The notes below the pieces were generated by a model. That model had not been told where the DNA came from, made no database searches, and worked only from the letters and a program-made list of their open reading frames with translations. From Nanobdellota archaeon (GTDB lineage: Archaea > Nanobdellota > Nanobdellia > Woesearchaeales > UBA9642): a stretch of 64,000 nt of DNA. Position numbers and translations under genes: made by a program. This document shows positions 52,607 through 60,890 of the stretch, in pieces; within the stretch, counting starts at the first letter, position 1, and each line of letters begins with the position of its first letter. The stretch spans positions 56,972 to 120,971 of the forward strand of contig JAKAKR010000004.1 in assembly GCA_021813435.1 (NCBI GenBank), read 5' to 3'.

Positions 52607-53980
52607 ATGGACCGAAAAAAAAATATCACCATCCTTGCAAGCATCATACTTTTTGCAGCGCTTCTTCTTATTGCGCCTTATATTGTCCGGTTCATCAATG
52701 GAAATACTGCGATCCTCAATCATGAATCATCGCGTGATATCAGGCTCATCGCAGGGGTTGATAGTGGATTCATCGACCCGCTCTACCAATCTCCAATCAC
52801 CATCAACATCGTCTATCTCTTGCCGGCATTGCACCCCTACTGGTATCTTGCCATAAATATACTCTTAGGACTGCTCTCGGTCTGGCTGTTCTATCTTATC
52901 CTGATCAAACATAATGTTGCACGCAAGAATATCTGGGCAATGCTGGTCCTTCTGATCACTTCACCAATATTTATCCATGTATTCCAGGGAGTCAATAGTT
53001 ATGGCATCTGCATTTTTCTCACTCTTGCCGCGATCCTGCTCCTTGTCGAGAATAAAGGCGTCATCAGCGTAGTATTATTTGCAGTGATGCCATTCATCAA
53101 CTTCTATTGGGCCTTGGTCAGTCTCATACTCCTCATCATCTATCTGGTCTATAATGAGCGGACAGTCAAGGGCTCGCGCTACATCATCATTTTTCTCATC
53201 CTTGCGATGCTTGCAAGCTATTTTAGTAATATACTCCTCGGGAACGCAGTGCTTGGTGAAATATCATTCTCTGCAGAGAATTTGATCACGGACATCGGCG
53301 CAAACACGGGATTCTCATTCTCGCTCGTGATCCTCTCCATTATCGGATTAGTGCTGCTCTGGGAACGCGGGTTAAAGAATGTACTGGTCTATACCAGTAT
53401 CATCTTTCTTGTGATACTTTCAGTATGGGTCCAGTTGCTCCGTATCTACCTTGATTTTGTGCTGGTCATTTACGCAGGATTCGCGCTCATCTATCTCAAT
53501 CGCAGGAAATGGTCGATCCAGCTCATCAAGAAAACAACCATGCTCCTCATCCTCTGCTCTATACTATTCTCAACATTATTTTATATCACGACTGTCTCCC
53601 GTGCAGAGCCATCTCCTGAACTTCTTGATGCACTCGCATTCCTCAAACAACAGTCGCATCCCGGAGAAGTCGTCCTTTGCCCGACAGACCTCTCTTATCA
53701 TGTGGAATATTATTCTTCGCTAAAGACATTTGCCAACCCAGAAACCCTGCTCAAAGATCCTGCAAAGGAAAAAATTGCTGCAGATATCGCAAAATCACGA
53801 AATCTTGAGAATACAGAACAACTTCTCTCCACGAATACTATCCGTTACATCCTCATTGATGAAACCTACCGCAAATATCTTGAAGAACAGGATGGACTCC
53901 TTTTCATTATGGAGACCAGCAACAAATTCTCGCAGATCTACAAGAACCAGAAATTTGAAATCTGGATGTATACGTCCTAG
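52607..53980 (+). CDS. GT-C-like membrane protein, second
   Basis: 457 residues with about eleven helices and a short C-terminal soluble domain (EVVLCPTDLSYHVEYYSSLK; NTIRYILIDETYRKYLEEQD). RDIRLIAGVDSGFIDPLYQS after the first helix is laid out like the loop of the neighbouring GT-C protein. A paralog or partner in surface glycosylation; acceptor unknown. Starts 61 bases after its neighbour. Confidence 0.68.
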   Translation: MDRKKNITILASIILFAALLLIAPYIVRFINGNTAILNHESSRDIRLIAGVDSGFIDPLYQSPITINIVYLLPALHPYWYLAINILLGLLSVWLFYLILIKHNVARKNIWAMLVLLITSPIFIHVFQGVNSYGICIFLTLAAILLLVENKGVISVVLFAVMPFINFYWALVSLILLIIYLVYNERTVKGSRYIIIFLILAMLASYFSNILLGNAVLGEISFSAENLITDIGANTGFSFSLVILSIIGLVLLWERGLKNVLVYTSIIFLVILSVWVQLLRIYLDFVLVIYAGFALIYLNRRKWSIQLIKKTTMLLILCSILFSTLFYITTVSRAEPSPELLDALAFLKQQSHPGEVVLCPTDLSYHVEYYSSLKTFANPETLLKDPAKEKIAADIAKSRNLENTEQLLSTNTIRYILIDETYRKYLEEQDGLLFIMETSNKFSQIYKNQKFEIWMYTS

Positions 53981-54026
53981 GAATGTATTATCCCTCGTGA
54001 TCCTCATGCCAGTATCTGCTTTTGTC

Positions 54027-54743
54027 CTATGGCATACTGCATCCTAATTCAGGATATGTAGCGTTATAATCGGTGCATAGGATGCTGCGCATCTTCTCTT
54101 TATCCACATACGTATTCAGAACAGTATCCCCGACCACAAGTGTAGGATAGGATGATACACCGTATGTCTGTTTGAGGATTCCAATGATAGGCTCTTGCGA
54201 TTCCAATTGCTCGTCAATTGCAAAGATGAGCAGGTTCTCCTTGAGCAGCGTCTTATAATAGTTGAGTACTGTTGCCTGGTCGGCGCATTCCGGGCATTTG
54301 GCATTGTCAGAATAGAAATAAATCACTGTCACAAAATCCGAGGAGTTCGGGCAGAATTCCTTGAGGTTCTTTGCGATAATGAGGAAATTGATCTGCGAGA
54401 GCGTATACTGACGCTTGAGCATCTCAAAATCTGTGCTGCGCACCTTTGATTGCTGGTCATACAATTCCAGACGCTCACGGTTCTGCTCTAATTCGATTAT
54501 GGCCTTGTTGAAGATGACCCGTGATGCCGCGCATTGATTCGGCCCTGTACTCGACTTGACCCACTCGCTCTGGAGCTGGAGGCTGCGGATATTGATCTGA
54601 TTGACATCATTGACCTCCTGGAAATAATTGATGCGTTGCAGGTCCATCAGGAATCCAAAAAAGAATCCGATGAAAAATATGGCTGCAGAGATGATGAATG
54701 CAAGCAGGTATCTTCGCTTATTGACTTTTCTCATTTCTTCCAC
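54027..54743 (-). CDS. Membrane-anchored thioredoxin-like protein
   Basis: 238 residues: N-terminal TM helix (LLAFIISAAIFFIGFFFGFL), a helical extracellular segment, then a thioredoxin-like domain with CPEC (NAKCPECADQATVLNYYKTL) and a cis-Pro region YGVSSYPTLVVG. Probably a disulfide carrier outside the membrane. The gene start overlaps the stop of the upstream GT2 gene by 13 bases. Confidence 0.78.
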   Translation of the reverse strand: MEEMRKVNKRRYLLAFIISAAIFFIGFFFGFLMDLQRINYFQEVNDVNQINIRSLQLQSEWVKSSTGPNQCAASRVIFNKAIIELEQNRERLELYDQQSKVRSTDFEMLKRQYTLSQINFLIIAKNLKEFCPNSSDFVTVIYFYSDNAKCPECADQATVLNYYKTLLKENLLIFAIDEQLESQEPIIGILKQTYGVSSYPTLVVGDTVLNTYVDKEKMRSILCTDYNATYPELGCSMP

Positions 54744-55996
54744 CCCGTCTCCTTTCTGAGGAGCACGTCTTTGAATACGCCAATCCAGACAATGGCAAGG
54801 AAAATATAATAAAAGAATATGTAGAGTATAAAAGAGAATGTGATCTTTGTCCGGTACTTCTCGCGATAAAGCCGCAATGATAGCCAGAGGACTATCAGCG
54901 TTATGATAAAGAAGCCGAGAAATGTTACCAGTGATTTGAGATCCAGGTCGAGCCAGATCATATTAAACTCTGTGTGCTGCAGGTACGAGATGATATTATA
55001 ATTATATAATTGGATGAGCTTGAATGTGGGCTTGATTGACTTGAAAAAATCGTACAGGATAAGTCCAAGAATCGAGATGCCCATGATCCCTGAGATAAGA
55101 ATGACCGGCAATTGGAAAAGCCCGAAATCCCCATATTTGCGGCTGAACATCATCTTGCGATAATCGATGAGATTCTTGAATGTGCCGTGATTCCAGCGAT
55201 GACGCTGGCGATAGAGCGATTTGATGGTGTATGGCGCCTTGGTGGTCACGAATGCATTGTTGCATTGGCGGATCTTGTAATCTGCTTTTTGGATGCGCAT
55301 TGCAATCTCCATATCTTCGGTTTTGTGCGCATCGCGGAATCCGCCGAGTTTCTTGACAACTGCAGTGCGGTATACGGATAATGGTCCGGGAAGGACGTGG
55401 ATTGCATCAACATTCGAGATAAGACTCTTGTAGAAATGATTGACTGCATACTCGAGCCATTGGATGGTCTGGATTGCATTCTTTGGCTTGTACACTTTCA
55501 GGATTGGCGATACTGCGGCGATTTTGGGATCATCGAATTCTGCCATGATATTTTTGAGCGCGTCCCTGTAGGGGAACGAATCTGCGTCGAGTGTTGCAAA
55601 GAAGGGAGTATGCGTATACCTGAGCGCATTGTTCATTGCTGCATGTTTTCCGGCATTCTTCTGCGTGAGCAGTTGGAATGTTATCTTAGGATGTTTTTTC
55701 CTGATGGATTTGAGATGCTCCTTTGCACGTGCATATGTCCGGTCTTTTGAGCCGTCATCGACGACAATCACTTTTATCAATTCAGGAGGATACTGCAAGG
55801 CAGCGACTGAATCGATGGTGGGAATGATATTTTCTTCCTCATTATACGCCGGTATGATGATGGTGACCGGCGGGTGCTTTTGCAGTCTTTTTGATCTTGG
55901 TTCTTCATACTCCAGGAGCACGATCAGCCAGAATACCACATAATAGAGTGAGACGAAGTAGATAATATTCTGCAATATCTCGGTCCATCCAATCAT
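54731..55996 (-). CDS. Family 2 membrane glycosyltransferase (processive-type)
   Basis: 421 residues from ATG 55996, which sits 26 bases after a TATA (CTTTAAAAATC); ATG 56011 in the track is too close to it. GT2 motifs: VTIIIPAYNEEENI, VVDDGSKDRT, ATLDADSFPY (DxD), TEDMEIAMRI, and RQRHRW, the QxxRW form of cellulose/hyaluronan-synthase-like enzymes. One N-terminal and three C-terminal helices. Builds a surface polysaccharide or lipid-linked glycan. Confidence 0.92.
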   Translation of the reverse strand: MIGWTEILQNIIYFVSLYYVVFWLIVLLEYEEPRSKRLQKHPPVTIIIPAYNEEENIIPTIDSVAALQYPPELIKVIVVDDGSKDRTYARAKEHLKSIRKKHPKITFQLLTQKNAGKHAAMNNALRYTHTPFFATLDADSFPYRDALKNIMAEFDDPKIAAVSPILKVYKPKNAIQTIQWLEYAVNHFYKSLISNVDAIHVLPGPLSVYRTAVVKKLGGFRDAHKTEDMEIAMRIQKADYKIRQCNNAFVTTKAPYTIKSLYRQRHRWNHGTFKNLIDYRKMMFSRKYGDFGLFQLPVILISGIMGISILGLILYDFFKSIKPTFKLIQLYNYNIISYLQHTEFNMIWLDLDLKSLVTFLGFFIITLIVLWLSLRLYREKYRTKITFSFILYIFFYYIFLAIVWIGVFKDVLLRKETGWKK

Positions 55997-56062
55997 AGCA
56001 GTATGAAACATCGCATGATTTTTAAAGATTTCCCTCGACCAAGGTCATGAAGACCTGCGATA

Positions 56063-56524
56063 TCATCTTTTCTTTATATAATCCCCGAACGTGTATGCAG
56101 AATTCTTTTGCGCGTGGAGTGGCGTAGTGGGGTTTGCATGCGATTCTTCATCACTTATCTCTTCAACAATCTTGACATGCAGTTCACGCTCAAGTTTTCG
56201 CGCAAGTTCAACACTGGGCTTGAGATGTTCTGATTCAATCTGATGCAGGAGGGATTCGCGCTCGTTCAGGCGCTTTGCCATCTCTTCCTGCTTGAGCCCG
56301 AGTTTTTCGCGTGCACGCTTGACCCTCGCGCCATAACCCTGGATGAATATGATTGTTGGCTCTTTTTTTTCAAATTTCGGCTTTTCCTTATAGACGATCC
56401 TGACATCGCTTCTGCCTTTGATTTCCCCAAAACTTGCGCAATCCGCGCATACATGCATGGTGGTTCCTTCGATTGCGGTGTTGAATTTTGCAGGTTTTTT
56501 TCCACACATCTCGCAGGCTGTCAT
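56063..56524 (-). CDS. mbf1: Multiprotein bridging factor MBF1
   Basis: 153 residues of archaeal MBF1: N-terminal zinc ribbon (CEMCGKKP, CADC), linker, and a Cro-type HTH (ARVKRAREKLGLKQEEMAKR; LLHQIESEHLKPSVELARKL). Bridges TBP and regulators in eukaryotes; in archaea linked to the ribosome and transcription. Signature composition is unmistakable. Confidence 0.95.
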   Translation of the reverse strand: MTACEMCGKKPAKFNTAIEGTTMHVCADCASFGEIKGRSDVRIVYKEKPKFEKKEPTIIFIQGYGARVKRAREKLGLKQEEMAKRLNERESLLHQIESEHLKPSVELARKLERELHVKIVEEISDEESHANPTTPLHAQKNSAYTFGDYIKKR

Positions 56525-56634
56525 CCTCTCATCCCCACATACTATGGTTACTACTATTGTTACATTGGAAAATATCAGGTGTTTATATGTTTAATGGAAT
56601 ATCGCACGATACATTTTATTTGCATGATGGATAC

Positions 56635-57891
56635 TTATGCAGTATCCGGCGCGGTTGATGGTTTTCCCTTCCTTTTGAAGAAGAGCACGCGCATCTCCTG
56701 TTCTCCGGAATAGATTGTTTTTTCATCAGCCAGTTCAAAATGTTCCTCTGCTGCTGCAAGAAGCTGTTTTGCAGTGATGCAGAGCACGACAACACTCCCC
56801 TCGGGCTTGATGATATACTCTGCTTGGTAGAAGAATTCCTTGAATTGCTTATCGAGCAGTGCATCATGCTTGTGTTTGGAGCTTCCGGGAATAAAAGTAA
56901 TGATCTTGTCGAACCCTGATTTTTCGAACTTGACATCATGCCAATCGATGTCGATTCTGCGAAAGTGCAGATATTTCTCGACACCTGCAATCTTTGCATT
57001 TTTATTTGCTGCAGTGATATTGCGCAGGAGCGGATCTGCAGCAGTGATTGGTGGATCGATATCTTTTTGCGCTTTGTCCTCTTTGGCAAAGAATGCATCC
57101 CAGTCAGTTCCGGAAAGCAGGGCAAGTTTCATGAATGGAAATGTCTTATGGTATTGCCTGTGCGAGATATTATTTGCAAAGAGCACTGCCTCGATTGCGA
57201 GTGTCCCGGAATTTGCGAAGGGATCAAGCAGCGAATCCTTAGGATGGTATCCTGCAAGCGCAAGAAGCCCAAATGCCGTCGTACCCCTCAATGATTGGGA
57301 GCTGTTGAATACGCGATAATCGCGTTTTGCAAGATCACCGGAAAAATCAATGCAAAGATATGCCTGGTGGTGTTGCGTGCCAGAGGAGGGAGCGCGATTG
57401 CTGGCGATGCAATAGACCGCAATGTCAGGATGTTTGAGATCAATTTCTAGACTGATCCCTTGTGCTGCAAGATTCTCGTCGATACATTTGCCGATGTGGC
57501 GTTCTAATTCTTGATTGTCCAGCACTTTGGAGCGGCAATACACACGGAACGCTGAAGCCGGGGTAAAGCATGTGGCGATATGCTTGTTTTTTGCGATGCG
57601 ATCCTGGAGTTGCGCTGCAAGATCGTCCTCGGTTGTATATGATATTTTTTCAAGGAGGATAAAGAGTTGGTTTATGATTTGTGAGCGGTATGTGATCCTG
57701 CACAGATCCATAAGCGAGTTTGTCTGGAATGTGATCATTCCTTTTTCTTCCGGTATCCGGGATGGGTTTGTGATCGGGGCGTATACTGCGATATTTTTGA
57801 ATGCAATCTCTTCAAATCCCGGATTTACCAGTGCAAGCGCAGTGATAGGTGAAGGCATCAGAACATCTTTTGAGAGAACAGCAGGTTTCAT
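56635..57891 (-). CDS. THUMP-domain RNA methyltransferase-like protein
   Basis: About 418 residues. An N-terminal THUMP domain (about 75-165) is followed by a Rossmann methyltransferase domain with SLLDPFANSGTLAIEAVLFA, the SAM motif of the Trm14/RlmL class. Where relatives have the catalytic NPPY, this one has IITFIPGSSKHKHD, so the active site is altered. ATG 57891 is listed; Met 57858 (PSPITALALV...) is also plausible. The frame overlaps the MinD-like gene only if the TTG start at 57915 is used. Confidence 0.72.
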   Translation of the reverse strand: MKPAVLSKDVLMPSPITALALVNPGFEEIAFKNIAVYAPITNPSRIPEEKGMITFQTNSLMDLCRITYRSQIINQLFILLEKISYTTEDDLAAQLQDRIAKNKHIATCFTPASAFRVYCRSKVLDNQELERHIGKCIDENLAAQGISLEIDLKHPDIAVYCIASNRAPSSGTQHHQAYLCIDFSGDLAKRDYRVFNSSQSLRGTTAFGLLALAGYHPKDSLLDPFANSGTLAIEAVLFANNISHRQYHKTFPFMKLALLSGTDWDAFFAKEDKAQKDIDPPITAADPLLRNITAANKNAKIAGVEKYLHFRRIDIDWHDVKFEKSGFDKIITFIPGSSKHKHDALLDKQFKEFFYQAEYIIKPEGSVVVLCITAKQLLAAAEEHFELADEKTIYSGEQEMRVLFFKRKGKPSTAPDTA

Positions 57892-57904
57892 GAATCCACA
57901 ACCA

Positions 57905-58564
57905 CTACACGACAAGTTTCCTCCCTAGATTCATGAATTGTCGTGCAGGAGGACCGCGCGGGTGGGTGTGTAGTACCGGATGCTTCATCCGGAATGATTG
58001 TGTCACATGACGATGCTCGGGAAATTTTGCAATGACCGGAAGTTCATACATGGAGTTGACACTATCCTCTTGGCTCTTGTTGAGGATGATGCCCAGATTG
58101 AGTATCTTTAGTTCCTTCAGCAGATTTTTTGCATCACTGATAATCTTTGAGCTATACGCGGGTGTGTGCACAATAATCGCCTCATTTGCGCCCTTGAGCA
58201 CCTCACGCAGTGGCCCCTCTTCACGCGGGGTATCAATAATGACATAATCATAATCGACAAGCAAATCCTGGAGGTGATCATACACCTTTGCATAATCATG
58301 CAATGATAATGAGGGGATAATCTTAAGTCCTGAAGGGTGCCGATAGATCGCGTCAAAAACATGTCGATCAGCAGAGAACACCTCATCCAGCGTCACTGGA
58401 AGATATCCGATGTCAAGATGCGTCAGCATATTCGGCTTTGAGAAATCCGCGTCAAAGACAAGCACTTTCTGGTTGAGCTGGTGCAATGCGAGTCCGAGGT
58501 TGAGCGCAATAGTGGTCTTTCCGGTGCCGCTCCCCAGTGAGATAATAGAAATAAATCGTGTCAT
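57905..58564 (-). CDS. MinD/ParA-like ATPase
   Basis: 219 residues. The P loop is ISLGSGTGKTTIALNLGLAL: it has GKTT but not the signature Lys of the deviant Walker A (KGGxGKT). Switch region VLVFDADFSKPNML and Walker B DYVIIDTPREEG match the ParA/MinD/SIMIBI class. Lies in a tight operon with two helical proteins upstream and the THUMP protein downstream. Partner and cargo unknown. Confidence 0.85.
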   Translation of the reverse strand: MTRFISIISLGSGTGKTTIALNLGLALHQLNQKVLVFDADFSKPNMLTHLDIGYLPVTLDEVFSADRHVFDAIYRHPSGLKIIPSLSLHDYAKVYDHLQDLLVDYDYVIIDTPREEGPLREVLKGANEAIIVHTPAYSSKIISDAKNLLKELKILNLGIILNKSQEDSVNSMYELPVIAKFPEHRHVTQSFRMKHPVLHTHPRGPPARQFMNLGRKLVV

Positions 58565-58573
58565 CGTCCTTGA

Positions 58574-59410
58574 TTAGCGTTTTTTTCGCGCAGTCTTTGA
58601 TTTTTTCTTCTGATCTTTTTCCACGCGCTTTTTTGCCTGCTTGCGCAATTCCATGAACCGTAATTTTTCTTTCGGGATGATATGCTTCGGCTTGATCTTT
58701 GGCTTGCGCTTGGTGATGCGCTTCTTTTTGACTTCCTTCTCTTCCTTCTGCTTTCGCCGCTCCCATTCCTTCTGCCGTTCACGTTCCTGGTTCATCTTTT
58801 CCTGGCGCAATCGTTCGCGCATTTCCTTTTCGCGCGCAATCTCTGCATCTGCTTCCTCGCGCATGACCTTGACCTGTGACCAGTACGGATTACCCGGATT
58901 TTCCTCGTCAGTTTTTTCATCATTATTTTCGCCGACCAGTTGTCCGGTGCCCAGACTATATTGTCCGGTCCTGAGATTATCGGCAAGATGGAAAAAGCTC
59001 GTAAGAATCTCATAGTACTGTGAGATGATATTGATGTTGATGATCTCTTCACGGCCGGCGATGATTGCTTTCATCGTGACATGCCTGCGATATTCATTCT
59101 CGCGGGTGTAATTGCTCTTGAGCATTGCCTTGAGCAGAAAATACAAGTCGATATTGTCATGGATCTCCTGCTCCTTGAACGCGTGCTTGAGCGCGACGCA
59201 GCGTTCCTTTGGTGTCGAAGGGACATCTGCAATCATCTTGTGCGCTGTTGCATATTTTAGAAGCGCCTCGAACAGGAAATCATAACAGTCAACCATGCGC
59301 GAAAGGATATTGACCAGGATATCGACAGTTCTCGTATATTTGAGACTGACAAAAATTGAATGATCGACGCGTTTTAATTCTTCAACAGCGTTCTCTATAG
59401 ATTCTTTCAT
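58574..59410 (-). CDS. Hypothetical helical protein with basic tail
   Basis: 278 residues. The N-terminal 150 residues are helical (SIFVSLKYTRTVDILVNILS; DNIDLYFLLKAMLKSNYTRE). The C-terminal 100 residues are a long charged helix ending in a very Lys/Arg-rich tail (KKRITKRKPKIKPKH), which likely binds nucleic acid. GGAGGA precedes the ATG. Operon with a smaller relative upstream and the MinD-like gene. Confidence 0.65.
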   Translation of the reverse strand: MKESIENAVEELKRVDHSIFVSLKYTRTVDILVNILSRMVDCYDFLFEALLKYATAHKMIADVPSTPKERCVALKHAFKEQEIHDNIDLYFLLKAMLKSNYTRENEYRRHVTMKAIIAGREEIININIISQYYEILTSFFHLADNLRTGQYSLGTGQLVGENNDEKTDEENPGNPYWSQVKVMREEADAEIAREKEMRERLRQEKMNQERERQKEWERRKQKEEKEVKKKRITKRKPKIKPKHIIPKEKLRFMELRKQAKKRVEKDQKKKSKTARKKR

Positions 59411-59449
59411 ACGTATTCCTCCACTCGCATCACGAGTGCATGATGCTAT

Positions 59450-59926
59450 TCAATGATCGAGCCGTTTGGTGATGGCCGCGACTTTTTCCATAAGCTGCCG
59501 CGCCTTGATAAGATCTTTTTTTACTTCTGATTCTGTGAGTGTCTTGATATTGAACTGTTCATCTGCGATGACAAATGTCTGTTTTTTGCTGAACGTTGTT
59601 GCAGTCCGCTTATGTTCATCGAGTAGTTCCTTGATGTGCAGCGTGAAATCGAGAAATTCCCTGTCAACTTCATATTTGGGCATGATCTTTCTGCGGAACA
59701 CCTCGATACATCCCTCGAACGTTTGCCCGAATTCTGGAAGACTTTTAAAATGTTTCTCATAGGTCAAGACTGCAACGATCGTAAGATCGAGTGCACGAAA
59801 GATGTTCTCGATGACTGAAAAGAGGAGTTTTGGCTCTTTTACTGCAGGGTATGTGGTTGAGAGCAGGTGGTCAGCAATCTTTATCTTCTGTTCTGCCTCC
59901 CGTAAGAGCACTGCAAAGTCTTCCAT
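59450..59926 (-). CDS. Hypothetical helical protein
   Basis: 158 residues, fully helical (EDFAVLLREAEQKIKIADHL; LFSVIENIFRALDLTIVAVL), possibly HEPN-like and resembling the N-terminal part of the next gene. GAGGGG lies 12 bases before the ATG and a TATA (CTTTATATACC) further upstream. First gene of the MinD operon. Function unknown. Confidence 0.65.
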   Translation of the reverse strand: MEDFAVLLREAEQKIKIADHLLSTTYPAVKEPKLLFSVIENIFRALDLTIVAVLTYEKHFKSLPEFGQTFEGCIEVFRRKIMPKYEVDREFLDFTLHIKELLDEHKRTATTFSKKQTFVIADEQFNIKTLTESEVKKDLIKARQLMEKVAAITKRLDH

Positions 59927-60117
59927 CGTATATAGTCCCCTCTACCGCTTGTGCTCTCTTACAGGGACAAGGGTATATAAAGATTGTGATTAATCGCAGT
60001 TCTTTTCAAAATCTTCGTTTGCGCCTTAAAATGAGCATTTTTTGAAAGGAGCCGACTACTCACGTAGGCAAGTTTTGCAAGAAAGAATACGCTCTATTGA
60101 GATGGCAAGAGAAGTGC

Positions 60118-60465
60118 CTACTCTTTGTGCTGGTTCAATTTAAGAATTGCTTCAGCGATGTCGCCATCAGTCTCTTCCAGTGCAGCTTCTGCCTCTTCCT
60201 GCGTGCAACCTGCCTGGTTCATGACTGTCTCGATATCATCATCTGAATATGCAAGCTCTTTTTCCGGCTCTTCAATGTGCTCCTGCCCGGAAATCTGATA
60301 ACTGGTAGATCCCTGCATGGATACGCGCTGTACAGAAGGACTGGTGATCCTGATTGTCTTGTCAGGGCATTTGATGATGACTTCAGACGCATCAATATCT
60401 TCCTGGTTAATACCCATCTTACGCATCATCTGCTGCATCTGCCGGGGATTGATATTTGGCATCAT
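60118..60465 (-). CDS. nac: Nascent polypeptide-associated complex protein (NAC)
   Basis: About 115 residues: MMPNINPRQMQQMMRKMGI at the start, the NAC beta-barrel domain (SEVIIKCPDKTIRITSPSVQ) and a C-terminal UBA domain (DIETVMNQAGCTQEEAEAAL). Binds nascent chains at the ribosome. ATG 60465 preferred to the GTG at 60474. Operon with sec61-beta, whose stop lies 18 bases upstream. Confidence 0.95.
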   Translation of the reverse strand: MMPNINPRQMQQMMRKMGINQEDIDASEVIIKCPDKTIRITSPSVQRVSMQGSTSYQISGQEHIEEPEKELAYSDDDIETVMNQAGCTQEEAEAALEETDGDIAEAILKLNQHKE

Positions 60466-60483
60466 AGGGACCACAAAGAGAAA

Positions 60484-60660
60484 TTACTGCAGCCCAAACC
60501 AGGCTGCGCCCTTCCAGTTGAGGAGAATCTCAAGGAAAATGACGAGGATGATAAGGACAATGACATGCTCGGGTTTTATCTCAATCTTGCTCTTATAATC
60601 ATCAAAGTATCGGGTGAGACCTGCACCGCTTGAGGGCATTGATATCTTGTCTTGACTCAT
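60484..60660 (-). CDS. secG: Preprotein translocase Sec61-beta (SecG homolog)
   Basis: 58 residues, too short for the ORF track. MSQDKISMPSSGAGLTRYFD, then DDYKSKIEIKPEHVIVLIIL, matches archaeal Sec61-beta: the conserved PSSxAGLxRY box, a linker and one C-terminal transmembrane helix. Subunit of the SecYEG translocon. A TATA (TTTTTAAAAC, 60681-60690) lies 25 bases before the ATG; leaderless. Co-transcribed with nac. Confidence 0.95.
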   Translation of the reverse strand: MSQDKISMPSSGAGLTRYFDDYKSKIEIKPEHVIVLIILVIFLEILLNWKGAAWFGLQ

Positions 60661-60696
60661 AGACCTGCGAAAGCAGGAATGTTTTAAAAAGATTGT

Positions 60697-60873
60697 GGAA
60701 AATCAGGGATGTGTTCAAAAAAGTACGCCAATGCCAGTATGCGAGCATCTTAAAGATAACTCTTATAGGCTGACATAAGAGATGACAAGAGTAAATGTCA
60801 GCAATCCCCACACAATACGAATGTGAGCGGCATGGCGTAACAGAATGTTTTGAACACACTTGGAAAATCAGGA
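60697..60873. mobile_element. MITE-like element with 12-bp target duplication and nested stems
   Basis: A 12-bp direct repeat, TGGAAAATCAGG, lies at 60697-60708 and 60862-60873. Just inside are inverted repeats TGTGTTCAAAA (60711-60721) and TTTTGAACACA (60849-60859). A second stem, TACGCCaATGCC with GGCATGGCGTA, and a third, GCTGACA/TGTCAGC, lie further in, so the whole would fold as one branched hairpin. No ORF. It sits just upstream of the Sec61-beta core promoter and after the histidine kinase gene. Confidence 0.72.
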
Positions 60874-60890
60874 TATCTCCCCTTTGCCTA

